Positions 54,649 to 64,000 of a stretch of 64,000 nucleotides of DNA are shown here, piece by piece (the stretch's first letter is position 1; every line of letters begins with the position of its first letter). Source of the DNA: Desulfosporosinus sp. BRH_c37 (lineage in GTDB: Bacteria; Bacillota; Desulfitobacteriia; Desulfitobacteriales; Desulfitobacteriaceae). Below the pieces are notes generated by a model, which was not told where the DNA came from, searched no databases, and saw only the letters and a list, made by a program, of their open reading frames with translations. The translations under genes were made by a program, and so were the position numbers. The DNA lies in contig LOEW01000260.1 of the NCBI GenBank assembly GCA_001516045.1, positions 1 through 64,000 on the forward strand, given 5' to 3'.

Positions 54649-56564
54649 TTAAATATTACTACCTACATAAAAACCGTCATGGATTGCATCCATCAAACGA
54701 GCTGGTTTACGACAGTCTCCTATAACATGAACTTGAATATTACCTACGTCGTTGCCAACTGGGTTATAAGATTGTGCCCCAATAGCAATAATGATGCTCT
54801 CAAATCCACTAAAAGTGAGTTTAACTCCTAATTGATCAACAATAACTTTATCCTGGTCAACCTCAACAAGTTTAGCGAGCGTCAAGATATCCACTCCAAG
54901 GTTAGTGAGTCGCTGACTCAATAATTGCCTGTTGATAGAACTCATTTCTCGGGCAATTTTATCTTCCATCTCCAATATTGTAACTCGTTTACCCTGCTGC
55001 AGTAGATACTCCGCGGTTTCACACCCTACTTGACCTCCTCCGATGATCAACACTTTTTCACCGATGGTAGCTAAACCTTTTAGGACATCCCAAGCTAATA
55101 TAGCTCGTTTAGGACTTAACCCAGGGACATCAAGTGAAAGAGGTACAGCCCCCGTTGCCATAATAATTTCATCAGGTTTAAGCTTTTCCAGGACACTACG
55201 ATTAACTTCAATCCCAAATTTCACTAATACACCTTGCTTCTTCATTTGAGTCACTAAATAATTGATTAGGCTATTAATCTCTTCTTTATGGGGAGGTTGG
55301 GCAGCCAACAAGGCCTGTCCGCCCAAATCGTTACTCCTTTCCAACAGTACTACTTTATGACCACGTTGGGCAGCTATGATGGCAGCTTCCATCCCGGCAA
55401 CTCCCCCGCCCACGACTACAATGCTCTTTCCCTGTTCAATGGCATTAAGTTCAATCATATCTTCCCTTCCTACCATGGGATTAACTAGGCAGGAAATACC
55501 GGCTCCCATTGTCGCGCGGTCAATACACCCCTGGTTACAGGCATGCAAGGTCGAATTTCATCTTCTTTGCCATTAAAAGCCTTAATAGGAAGTTCCTGAT
55601 CAGCTATTAGTGGTCGACCCATCACAATTAAGTCTGCCTGTTTCCGGCTCAAAATCTCATTGGCTAACCGGGGATTATTAATCCTACCTACCACTGAGAC
55701 CGGTATACTTACCACTTGTTTAATACCTTCAGCTAGGTGAACTAGACACCCCCGTGGTTCGGTCATTGGTTGGATTATCATGTGCTGTGCCTCAGGACCT
55801 CCGGCTGATACATCAATTAAATCAGCTCCAGCTTTTTCTAAAATAGAAGCAATCTTTTGAGACTCCTCCAAATCTAAACCTGAGGAGGAAGATTCATCCA
55901 CTGTTAACCGGCAAAACAAGGGATAATCGTCGCCATTTAATTCCCGAATTTTGGCAACAATTTCTACGATTAGCCGGACACGTCCGGCAGTATTTTCCCC
56001 GTATATATCTCTTCGTTTATTAGACAGGGGAGATAGGAACTGTTGGAGAATATAACCGTGGGCCATGTGCAAGTTGACTATATCAAACCCAGCCCGTTTC
56101 GCGCGTAAAGCGGCGTCACCAAAGTTATCGATCAAACGACGAATTTCCGCCAAGCTCAACTCCTTTGGCACCTCTCCCTTAGTACATGGAATAGGTGACG
56201 GCCCTACTGGCTGCTGGCCAATTATCCCTACCGGTGCTTTCCGGCCAGCGTGGAAAATTTGAATAGCAGCTTTAGCCCCTTCTTGATGAATTGCGTCTGC
56301 TAATTGTCTTAACCCGGGTAAAAATTTATCATCGTAAATACCTAAATTGTTTTTCCAGCCCCTACCCTCTGGACTAACGGTCGCACCTTCTACAGTTACT
56401 AAACCTACCCCGCCCCGAGCACGAACCGAATAATAACTTATTAGCCTATCTGTCACCTCTCCACCAAAAGTAGCGAACCGTGTAGCCATCGGAGCCATTA
56501 CTAGTCTGTTCTTCAACTCTACTCTCTTAACAAGCAAAGGCTGAAAAAGGTTATCGAATTCCAT
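54649..56564 (-). pseudogene. OYE-type NADH:flavin oxidoreductase (2,4-dienoyl-CoA reductase-like), frameshifted
   Basis: The N-terminal frame (55485-56564) is an old-yellow-enzyme barrel: LKNRLVMAPMATRFA, HAGRKAP, DIVNLHMAHGYILQQFLSP. The C-terminal frame (54649-55548) has CNQGCIDR, VVVGGGVAGMEAAIIAAQRG and VLIIGGGQVGCETAEYLLQQ. Together they make the usual protein of about 640 residues. The break is at about 55545: the codons for the 4Fe-4S motif CMACNQGC lack one base (ATGCC where ATGGCC is expected). Either it is a new pseudogene or one base is misread. If intact, it would reduce an enoate with NAD(P)H. Confidence 0.85.
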
Positions 56565-56573
56565 TTTACCATC

Positions 56574-56735
56574 CTACCCTTTCAATCAACTTTTCTACGA
56601 TATCTCCCATGGTGGCTCCCCTGACCTCCATTTCTAGCACTTTCTCTGCTGCGTCTACTGCTTTTGACGTCAACACCAATGAAGTAACATCATCCATACC
56701 CGGGTGGCATGTTCTATCACCTTATAAATTTTCAC
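56574..56735 (-). pseudogene. Short unidentified coding remnant
   Basis: One frame reads MDDVTSLVLTSKAVDAAEKV and then RGATMGDIVEKLIERVGW, ending at the OYE start; another begins MVKIYKVIEHATRV at 56735. The two would join with a frame change near 56700. I do not recognise the family; it may be the tail of a larger lost gene. Confidence 0.3.
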
Positions 56736-56747
56736 CATAAAGAAGGG

Positions 56748-57704
56748 TTAGACTTGGAAAACTATTAAACTTAATTCGGTATATTGCTCTTGAACTTTAC
56801 CTTCTATTTTTAACAAGTCAATATACCCAAGAACTTCCGAAATCCCCAAATACCTATCAACGGGTTTATTCAGCTTGGGCCAAAGTCTACAAACTATACC
56901 ATAGGGTGTTATCTTTCTTTCATTTAAAATAATTTCTGCAATTTGCTTCTTTCGTTCTTGATGATGATTGGCAATTCTATTAAAATGCATTTCGATATCA
57001 CTCATTGGTTTTCCATGACCCGGTAAGATTAAATTAATATTTAAATTTCTTAACTTTTTCAATGATTCTATATAATCTACTAGCCCCTGACCTCTTATGT
57101 AGGGTTCTATCGAAATCGGTTCAATTACAGGATTAGGTGTGATATTACCAAGCATCGTGTCTCCTGAAAATAACAAACCCTTACTCTCTTCAAAATAGCA
57201 TAAATGACCAACTGCATGACCAGGAGTTAAAATTGCTTTTAGTTTTGCTCCATCAAAAGTAAACATATGTCCATCTTCTATAGTTTGAAAATTTTCCAAG
57301 GGTTGACCAAAACCCAATTCCCATTTGAAATAGTCTCGCAAATCGTTTCTTATGTCTTCTGGTAAACCATAATAAGCAAGGTGTAATTCAATCCTTTTTA
57401 AATGTCCGGCACGGTCCACAGCTTTATCAATTTCTTTTTCATGTAGATAAACCTTTGCCTTTGAATAGTTCTGAACTACTGAAGCGAGACCAATATGATC
57501 TGGATGCGCATGAGTGATAAGAATCTGCCTAATATCGCCTAGTTCTAATCCGAAATTTCTTAACTGGTTTCTTAAAGAAACTAAAGCCTGGGTGCTATAT
57601 ACCCCACAGTCAATTAAAGTAATTGGGTCATTATTTATTAAATAACAATTAATGTCACCAACCGGGAAAGGAGTAGGGATCCTTAAAGTTTCATAATTTA
57701 ACAT
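56748..57704 (-). CDS. MBL-fold metallo-hydrolase (paralogue 1)
   Basis: The 318-residue protein has ITHAHPDHIGLAS (HxHxDH zinc site), LTPGHAVGHLCYF, FSGDTMLGN and LILPGHGKPMSD, with a LACTB2-type winged-helix tail from about residue 260. Two close relatives follow at 59437 and 60634. The substrate is unknown; relatives cleave thioesters, lactones or RNA. A GAGGTG site precedes the ATG. Confidence 0.88.
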   Translation of the reverse strand: MLNYETLRIPTPFPVGDINCYLINNDPITLIDCGVYSTQALVSLRNQLRNFGLELGDIRQILITHAHPDHIGLASVVQNYSKAKVYLHEKEIDKAVDRAGHLKRIELHLAYYGLPEDIRNDLRDYFKWELGFGQPLENFQTIEDGHMFTFDGAKLKAILTPGHAVGHLCYFEESKGLLFSGDTMLGNITPNPVIEPISIEPYIRGQGLVDYIESLKKLRNLNINLILPGHGKPMSDIEMHFNRIANHHQERKKQIAEIILNERKITPYGIVCRLWPKLNKPVDRYLGISEVLGYIDLLKIEGKVQEQYTELSLIVFQV

Positions 57705-58167
57705 AATACACCTCTATATTTAGACTCTTCGATTAAGCAAATGAAAATGGGCAGATATCATTAATATCCGTTCAGTTACAAAATATACCCTTCTATAAGT
57801 TATTAACATATTCAAGAAAGGAACTTGTTTCATAGATGATTAAACTGACGGACCCCGACTTAGGTCAAGGTGTTCTTGTGATTACCATTTTCAAATATTT
57901 TGAAATTTTTATACCGTTAGTCAAAATTTTACCCTTTAGTTTACTCATATAGCAATAAGAAAAGGCCCAAATAGAACTTTAGGGCTCTTAGCCGTCGAAA
58001 AATGGACTTGAACGGTAAACTCGACCAGAGTGATCGGGGCAATGCAACGCTAATTCTGGAAGTTGTGATTTGGTCTCATACTGATAGAGATTTGGATCAA
58101 ACATTTATTATTAGAGTAATTAATGGAATAAATATACTTATAAAATATCAGATTATCCACCTTACAC
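57705..58167. other. Intergenic region
   Basis: AT-rich, with a weak stem GGCCC..GGGCT near 57966-57990. No gene is accepted; the plus-strand frame at 58002 lacks a ribosome site and overlaps the MFS gene end. Confidence 0.3.
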
Positions 58168-59334
58168 TTACAAAGATGATTTCATCAATGGTCTTGGTGG
58201 TTCAAAATTATTACGATAGTTATACCAAAAGAACATCATACCCACCAATGGGACCAGCGAAGAAAGTACAAACATACCTCTAAAACCTAATACTTCGGAA
58301 GTTATTCCCATAATAAGCGGTCCCAGGAAATATCCAATTTCTATTGAAGCAGAAAAGATCCCTAAGGCTATGCTACGGCTAGCTCCATCAACATGATCAA
58401 TTACTTGAGCCACAATACTTGGATATGTTAACCCGATTCCAAAGCCATAGACCATGGCACATATGCTCAGGGAAATTGCCTCTTGAACAAATGCTAGCCC
58501 CAAAACGCCCAACGTTAATAACAGCATAGACGGTATTACAACCTTTTTTCTCCCAAATTTATTAGATAAACCACTACCAAGAAATCGTATCAAAATGAGA
58601 GCTATAGAGTAAATAGCATAAAAGAGCGACGTACTGACGTTAGAAAAAGGTAATAAATATAGCGGCAAAAAGGCATTTACAACCCCTAAGGTAAACGAGC
58701 ATGAAACCCATGTAATACCGGGGATTAATACATGTTTATTGGTTAAAACATTTGCAAAAGATATGGAGGTTTGCTTTTCACAAAGAGTTGGTCTTCTCGT
58801 ATCTATAGTGGCAACCATCACAAAAGCAATCAGAGCAAATACCGCTGGTATTGCGAAAAACAACTGTGTCGGTAGATTTTGCATAAAAGATAACCCAATC
58901 GCGGGAGCTATACCCGTTGCTATACTAGTAGAAACAACATAAATGCCGATTGCTTGCGCTAACCTATTTTTTGGAGAAATTTCCGTAACGAGTATTGACG
59001 ACGCTGTAGCAAAACATGCTATACCAGCACCGTGTATTAAGCGAGTAACAACCAAGTCTGGAACGGAATGAAAAAGAAAATACAACGGATAGACGATCGC
59101 AAGAAGAAAACACCCGGTTAGCATGAGATATCTACTGCCAAATATGGAAGATAATTTCCCCACCAAAGGTCTTAAAAAATAGCTGATAAAGAATAAACAC
59201 TAATCATAGCCCCTATAGCTATATTACTAAAACCCATATTTCTAAAAAAAAAGGGGTAGCACAGGTATTAAATAGTTTATTCCACCAAATATGCTTAGGC
59301 TAGCTAGAAATCCTAAAATATAATTCTTCGACAT
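58168..59334 (-). pseudogene. MFS transporter with two homopolymer frameshifts
   Basis: From the ATG at 59334: MSKNYILGFLASLSIFGGIN and then LPLFF. The frame is broken in a T9 run near 59250, continues as GFSNIAIGAMISVYSLSAIF, is broken again in a T6 run near 59180, and then runs intact as RPLVGKLSSIFGSRYLMLTG to the stop. The whole would be about 388 residues with twelve membrane segments and the MFS motif A-like sequence. The intact part from 59166 is 332 residues. The two T-run defects may be real or base-calling errors. Confidence 0.8.
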
Positions 59335-59436
59335 AATATTTTGGTTAGACAATGTAAACCATACTCCATCTCAGCATACGCATTACTTATCATTCAGTCG
59401 ATTTTATTAGTTTAACTAGCAATCGCAATCTAATTT

Positions 59437-60432
59437 CTATACAATATTTTCATTTAGGGTGTCGAATGGTTTGACGTGGAAGACTATCAATCTGGATTCG
59501 GTCTGGTCCTCTTGGACTTTGCCTTCCATTATTAATAGGTCAATGTACCCAAGAACTTCCGAAATCCCTAAAAACATGTTCAACTTGGGCCAAAGTCTAG
59601 AGGCTATCCTGAAGGGTGTTATCTTCCCTTCTCCCTTAATAATGTCCAAAATTTGCTTCTTTCGTTGTTGATGGTTGTTGGCTATTCGTTTTAAATGCGC
59701 TTCGATATCGCTCATTGGTTTTCCATGACCCGGTAGAATTAAGCTAATATTTAAACTGCTTAATTTTTTCAATGATTCTATATAGTCTACTAGACCCCGC
59801 TCTCTTCTATAAGGTTCAATCGAAATCGGTTCAAGTAAAGAACCTAGCATCAGATCACCCGAAAATAACAATCTATCACTCTTCTCGAAGTAGCATAAAT
59901 GGCCAATGGCATGACCAGGAGTGAGAATTACCTGTAGTTCCGCACCATCAAAAGTAAAAATATGACCGTCTTCGATGACTTCAAACTTTTTCAACGGCTG
60001 AACGAAATCCAATTGCCATTTGAAATAGTTATGCATTTCGTGTCTCAAGTCTTCTGGTAATCCATAATATGCAAGGTGTAATTCAATCCTTTTTAAATGT
60101 TCAGCACGATCCATGGCTTTATTAATTTCTTTTTCATGCAAATATACTTTTGCATTTGAGTACTTCTTAACTACTGAAGCAAGTCCACAATGATCAGGAT
60201 GAGCATGTGTAATGAGAATCTGCTTAACATCGCCTAGTTCTAACCCAAAATTCCTTAATTGGTCTGTTAACGACTCTAAAGCCTTAGGAGTATATACACC
60301 ACAGTCAATTAAAGTAATGGGTTCATTTTTTATTAAGTAACAATTAATGTTGCCTACCGGAAAAGGGGTAGGAATTCCTAAAGTCTCATAAGTTAATATA
60401 GAATAACCTCCTTGTATCTTGTCCATGACCAA
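59437..60432 (-). CDS. MBL-fold metallo-hydrolase (paralogue 2)
   Basis: Very similar to paralogue 1 (ITHAHPDHCGLAS, LTPGHAIGHLCYF, LILPGHGKPMSD). A few residues around the Asn/Pro loop after SGDLMLG are deleted. The start is uncertain. By alignment the protein should begin at codon 12, which is ATA at 60397-60399 behind AAGGAGG, where the paralogues have ATG. The upstream ATG at 60432 has no ribosome site. A rare ATA start or a lowered expression level are both possible. Confidence 0.84.
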   Translation of the reverse strand: MVMDKIQGGYSILTYETLGIPTPFPVGNINCYLIKNEPITLIDCGVYTPKALESLTDQLRNFGLELGDVKQILITHAHPDHCGLASVVKKYSNAKVYLHEKEINKAMDRAEHLKRIELHLAYYGLPEDLRHEMHNYFKWQLDFVQPLKKFEVIEDGHIFTFDGAELQVILTPGHAIGHLCYFEKSDRLLFSGDLMLGSLLEPISIEPYRRERGLVDYIESLKKLSSLNISLILPGHGKPMSDIEAHLKRIANNHQQRKKQILDIIKGEGKITPFRIASRLWPKLNMFLGISEVLGYIDLLIMEGKVQEDQTESRLIVFHVKPFDTLNENIV

Positions 60433-60633
60433 ATTGTAAAACCTATTACCAACAGCAGTAAAACTAATCTAATAATAATAATAATATAGGACTAAATATT
60501 CCTCAGAAAAAGCTAAGTTAATAAAATACTAACTCCACTGCAGAAAGTCAATTTAGGTTTCTACACCAAAATCAGTACTAAAATAACCGTTAATGTATTA
60601 CTGAAAAAAGCAGCTTTTCCGCTACCATTTGGG

Positions 60634-61590
60634 CTATTTCCTCAAAATCAAAAAACCTGATGCAGTCTCTTCTTGTCGTATCTCACCCTCAACACTTAAC
60701 ATATCTATATAGCCAAGCACCTCCGAAATTGCCAAATACATATCTATAGGCCTTTTAAATTTCGGCCAAAGTTTACATGCAATTTCATATGGAGTAAATT
60801 CATTTCTTTCCATAAGGATATTATTAATTTGTTTTTTACGTTTTTGATGATGGTTAGATACTCGTTGAAACTGATCTGCTATATCAACTATCTGTCCTCC
60901 ATGACCTGGTAATATTAACTTTAGTGGTAAGTCCTTTAATCGCCTTAAAGAATCAATGTATTTTACTAAACTCTGATCCCTAAAATAGGGTTTAATAGGG
61001 GATGGTTCAAGAACAGGACTGGGAGCAAAGTTTCCTATTATTGTATCGCCAGAAAATAATAATCCAGAACTTTTTTCATAAAAACATAGATGGCCCATTG
61101 TATGACCGGGAGTTAAAATTGTTCGTAATTCAGCTTCTTCAAAAGTAAAAGTATAGGCGTCCCCAATTTCAATAACTTCTTCAAGCGGATGAACAAAACC
61201 CAATTCCCAACTAAAATGATCACTAAGCTGACTTCGTAATTCTTCCGATAATCCATAGAAAGCTAAGTATTCTGATGTTCTATTTAAGAGAAGTGTAGGA
61301 TTTTCAGCTTTTCTCATTTCATCTGCATGAATATAGACTTCTGCACCGGAATCCAATTGCAGTGTGGAAGCTAGACCATAATGGTCTGGATGGGCATGAG
61401 TAATTAAAATTTGTTTAATGTCTTTAATCTTAAATCCAAAACAAGTTAGTTGTTCTTTTAAAGACTTTAATGACTCTAAACTATAAATACCACAATCTAT
61501 TAAAGTAACAGGATCATTTTTGATTAAATAACATTTAACATTACCTGCTGGAAATGGAGTAGGTAATGTTAAAGTTTCATAATCCAACAT
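60634..61590 (-). CDS. MBL-fold metallo-hydrolase (paralogue 3)
   Basis: The 318-residue protein is the most diverged of the three (ITHAHPDHYGLAS, LTPGHTMGHLCFY, LILPGHGGQIVD), with the same winged-helix tail. A TTGGAGG site precedes the ATG. It is probably the first gene of the cluster. Gaps of 200 bases and more between the copies suggest separate transcripts. Confidence 0.88.
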   Translation of the reverse strand: MLDYETLTLPTPFPAGNVKCYLIKNDPVTLIDCGIYSLESLKSLKEQLTCFGFKIKDIKQILITHAHPDHYGLASTLQLDSGAEVYIHADEMRKAENPTLLLNRTSEYLAFYGLSEELRSQLSDHFSWELGFVHPLEEVIEIGDAYTFTFEEAELRTILTPGHTMGHLCFYEKSSGLLFSGDTIIGNFAPSPVLEPSPIKPYFRDQSLVKYIDSLRRLKDLPLKLILPGHGGQIVDIADQFQRVSNHHQKRKKQINNILMERNEFTPYEIACKLWPKFKRPIDMYLAISEVLGYIDMLSVEGEIRQEETASGFLILRK

Positions 61591-61840
61591 ATGGCTGCCT
61601 CCAATTATCTACGCTGATGCAAAAAATTTTAAACTTCGCAACAAAATATCATTAATAAATCCAAGCTCAAGCCATCCGGTCAAGCATTAAATTTTCCTCA
61701 ACAATTATCCAATTCTTACTTTTAATATACTTTCGTTCATCCTCCCATTTCGGTAATGCCAAGACCAACAACTAACGCTTTTCCTTTCAGATTCAATGCC
61801 ATCTCCCCTTCTGGTAGACTGTTTCATCATTACTGACAGA

Positions 61841-62653
61841 TTATGAATAATTACCAATTTCCACTAATTTTTCAGCCATGCGAGTAATTTGCTGCAAAGC
61901 GCAACTTATTTCATTAGTACCTACGGATTGGGCTTGAGCTACTTCGGATAATCGTTCAACAGCTCCCACTAAAGTGTCCATTGCTACTTCTACTTTGGCA
62001 ATGTCGCTCTCTATTTCGAGGGTAAGCAACTTAGTATTATCCGCAAGTTTGCTTACTTCACTTGCCACTACGGCAAATCCTCTCCCCAACTGACCAGCAC
62101 GGGCTGCTTCGATTGATGCATTCAGACCAAGAATATTACTCTGCTTAGAAAGAGTTCGGATACGTTCCGCCACCATGTTAGTATGTTTGACATCCGAATG
62201 CACCTGATTAGTTTCCTGTACCATATCATGTATTGTTAATACTAACTGACTTGAAGCCTGAGTCAGATTGTCACCCGCTGCGGCCATTTGCTGAACAGCA
62301 GCCAGAATTTCTTCGCCTGCATTCACCAAAGAGTCAAAACGATCAACTGAAATACAAACGGTAACACAACCGACCACTACTCCCTTTTCCACAATAGGGT
62401 TGGCAATAGCTACGTACGGGATCCCATACAACTCTTTATTTACCCGTCTTTGCATTCTGGAGCACGACCGTATAGCTTCACCGGTAACAGTGCCTTTACG
62501 AAGTTTATCACCCACTTTGATGTTGAAATCCATAGTCTTGCTAGGATAGTAAGCCAATGTTTTTTCTGTGTCAGTTACTGAAACTAACACGTCTTCGTAG
62601 TATAGGTCTGCAAGTTCTCCAGCGATGGATAAATATGTCTCAAGTTTCACCAA
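61841..62653 (-). CDS. Soluble methyl-accepting chemotaxis-type protein
   Basis: The 270-residue protein has no membrane segment. Residues 1-110 form a sensor-like domain ([20 protein letters not shown] then [20 protein letters not shown]). Residues about 150-230 are the chemoreceptor hairpin tip ([20 protein letters not shown] then [15 protein letters not shown]). It starts with GTG after AGGGGTG. It is shorter than normal receptors and should signal to CheA/CheW in the cytoplasm or act as a regulator. Confidence 0.86.
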   Translation of the reverse strand: MVKLETYLSIAGELADLYYEDVLVSVTDTEKTLAYYPSKTMDFNIKVGDKLRKGTVTGEAIRSCSRMQRRVNKELYGIPYVAIANPIVEKGVVVGCVTVCISVDRFDSLVNAGEEILAAVQQMAAAGDNLTQASSQLVLTIHDMVQETNQVHSDVKHTNMVAERIRTLSKQSNILGLNASIEAARAGQLGRGFAVVASEVSKLADNTKLLTLEIESDIAKVEVAMDTLVGAVERLSEVAQAQSVGTNEISCALQQITRMAEKLVEIGNYS

Positions 62654-63230
62654 AACACCCCTAACTTTTATCCTCTATTACCTATAAATGCTTCTCTCGT
62701 CATCTCGTTAACATTAATGTTAAAACGATGTGAGCAAGAAGCTAAAAGCTGTACCACAGTTATATTGTTTTTATACAACTGCCATCACCTCATTCTTTCT
62801 AAGCAGATTAACCTCTCTTGCATCCCTTCATTGAGATTATGCTCTGCTCAGTGCATATTTTGTCAATGCGATCAAAAGATTATATATTCAACTGACAAAT
62901 CATTTCTTTAAAATAAATTTTATATCGCTGGGCTAAATTTGACTCTTTGTTTAAAATTATACATTAAGAATAATTTTCAGACAATTAAAATATTGCCAAC
63001 GAACAAAATAACTGTTTTAATAGCCAATTTTAAGGGTCAAATGGTTAAACTAATCAAGTTATAACTCATTCTTTCTATAAGAAAAGGCATAATATAAAAC
63101 GAGTTGAAGGATTATAATCTCCTTCAACTCGCGACTCAATATAAAATCATATTCATTCGAAGCTCTGCTTTTGGCTTACCTCCTTTGACACCCTAGCGAT
63201 TTAATTCTTTTTTAAATTTATTCCTCTATG
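62654..63230. other. Intergenic region with one terminator
   Basis: AT-rich sequence about 577 bases long. The only structure seen is the hairpin at 63097-63132. No gene is supported. Confidence 0.4.
63097..63132 (-). terminator. Terminator after the AMP-ligase gene
   Basis: On the minus strand CGAGTTGAAGG, loop, CCTTCAACTCG and TTTTATATT, about 100 bases after the ligase stop. Confidence 0.75.
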
Positions 63231-64000
63231 TTAGTCTAAACAAAGTTCCTTAATTGCCCTTTCCTTTAACAAAAACTTCTGTACTTTACCTGTTGAAGTT
63301 AAAGGTAATTCTTCGGTATTTATGAACTTTATAAATTTGGGGACTTTGTATCCGGCAAGTTTGGCACGTGCATAATCCAATATTTCCTGTTCAGAACATG
63401 TCTCGCCCGAGTTTAAGTCTATAAACGCATATCCAACCTCTCCCAATTTGATATCGGGAACCCCTACAATATATACTTGGCTAACTTTTGGATACGTACT
63501 AATAACTTCTTCAATGTCCTTAGGGGCAACGTTTTCACCGACAATACGATAAAGTTCTTTGCTTCTACCGGTTATTTCAAAATATCCATCTTCATGAATC
63601 CTTATCAAATCACCCGTACGTAGCCAGCCATCCTTGTCGATAACTTCTGAAGTTTCCTGCGGTTTATTGTAGTAACCGTTAGTAACCACAGGCCCTCTGC
63701 AAACAAGTTCCCCTTCTTCTCCCGGAAGCAGTTCCTTTCCTGTTACAGTATCGACAACCTTATATTCGATACATTTATACCCAAATTCCGGCAGCCCTGC
63801 CGCTCCTGCTGGGATATTGCGTCCACATCTGGTCGCAATTTTCTCGACGTTAATGCCAACTTCAGATTGAATCGGAGCACTCGACGTTTCAGTCATACCA
63901 TAGCCCGTATTAAGGTAATCCAATCCTAGTTCCCTTATCATCCTTTCCCACAATCTTACCGGGGCCGGTGCGCCGGCACAATACATGTAATGCAAAGATG
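63231..64000 (-). CDS. AMP-forming acyl-CoA synthetase/ligase, C-terminal part (cut by window edge)
   Basis: At least 255 residues; the N-terminus lies beyond 64000. The ANL superfamily motifs YGMTETSSAP, GWLRTGDL, GYFEITGRSKELY (hinge) and the closing LPLTSTGKVQKFLLKE with the catalytic Lys are present. It activates a carboxylic acid as AMP ester and CoA thioester. The substrate is not readable from this part. Confidence 0.9.
   Translation of the reverse strand, partial: SLHYMYCAGAPAPVRLWERMIRELGLDYLNTGYGMTETSSAPIQSEVGINVEKIATRCGRNIPAGAAGLPEFGYKCIEYKVVDTVTGKELLPGEEGELVCRGPVVTNGYYNKPQETSEVIDKDGWLRTGDLIRIHEDGYFEITGRSKELYRIVGENVAPKDIEEVISTYPKVSQVYIVGVPDIKLGEVGYAFIDLNSGETCSEQEILDYARAKLAGYKVPKFIKFINTEELPLTSTGKVQKFLLKERAIKELCLD

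Overview
The window reads as chromosome from a strictly anaerobic, spore-former-type Firmicute, most like Desulfosporosinus or Desulfitobacterium (Peptococcaceae). That placement is inferred from gene content: CooT, FmdE-type proteins, AmmeMemoRadiSam proteins, glycyl-radical chemistry, a CotJC-type manganese catalase, several radical SAM enzymes, S-box and cobalamin riboswitches, and TTG/GTG starts with strong Shine-Dalgarno sites. I see no rRNA, tRNA, CRISPR array or intact transposase.

Positions 1-23900 are a metal-uptake region. There are four cobalamin riboswitches, all on the minus strand. One serves a cobalt ECF operon in the order cbiQ-cbiO-cbiM-cbiN (8389-11362), one serves two unknown small genes (7263-7907), one is a duplicate behind a cbiN scrap, and one reads out of the window. 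A second, probably nickel-type, ECF system is split: the M component lies at 282-1304 and the Q and O components at 21444-23175, next to the nickel-binding protein CooT and a TrmO-like protein with a His-rich tail. An fmdE-fecBCD-like uptake operon (17083-20811) lies beside them. Four terminator hairpins sharing the core GACCATGGAGGTCTGGC stand before cbiM, a decayed cooT copy, fmdE and intact cooT. They look like a common attenuator.

Between these loci is a gene graveyard. It holds a frameshifted cooT copy, truncated fmdE and DUF3842 pieces, an orphan FmdE C-terminus, a cbiN tail, a CDF transporter tail, a frameshifted HD-GYP gene, a feoB pseudogene and a broken chemoreceptor. The same region carries intact feoA, a DUF2325 gene and a Fur box. 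Positions 3518-6676 hold a methyltransferase convergent with a Tes/MJ0619-like radical SAM protein fused to DUF5714.

From 23959 to 29110 come Mn catalase, a 47-residue small protein, an NhaD antiporter and the AmmeMemoRadiSam genes. From 29475 to 43195 lies an aromatic-acid fermentation region: a glycyl-radical activase, a PucR-type regulator, a fumarate-reductase-like flavoprotein, NuoF-like and NuoG/GltD-like electron-transfer proteins, a MerR regulator, and 4-hydroxyphenylacetate decarboxylase HpdB with small subunit HpdC. The activase and the decarboxylase share a leader sequence.

From 43404 to the end are mixed functions: a TANGO2-type protein, RidA, a TDT transporter, NAD-malic enzyme, an 8-residue-repeat protein, UspA, a probable tungsten-enzyme radical SAM maturase, a LysR regulator, CrcB, an S-box-controlled metY-metA pair, a frameshifted OYE-type reductase, three related MBL hydrolases around a broken MFS gene, a soluble chemoreceptor and a partial AMP-forming ligase. 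Three hairpins resembling the omega-RNA end of IS200/IS605-TnpB elements mark vanished insertions; one supplies the C-terminal tail of the malic enzyme.
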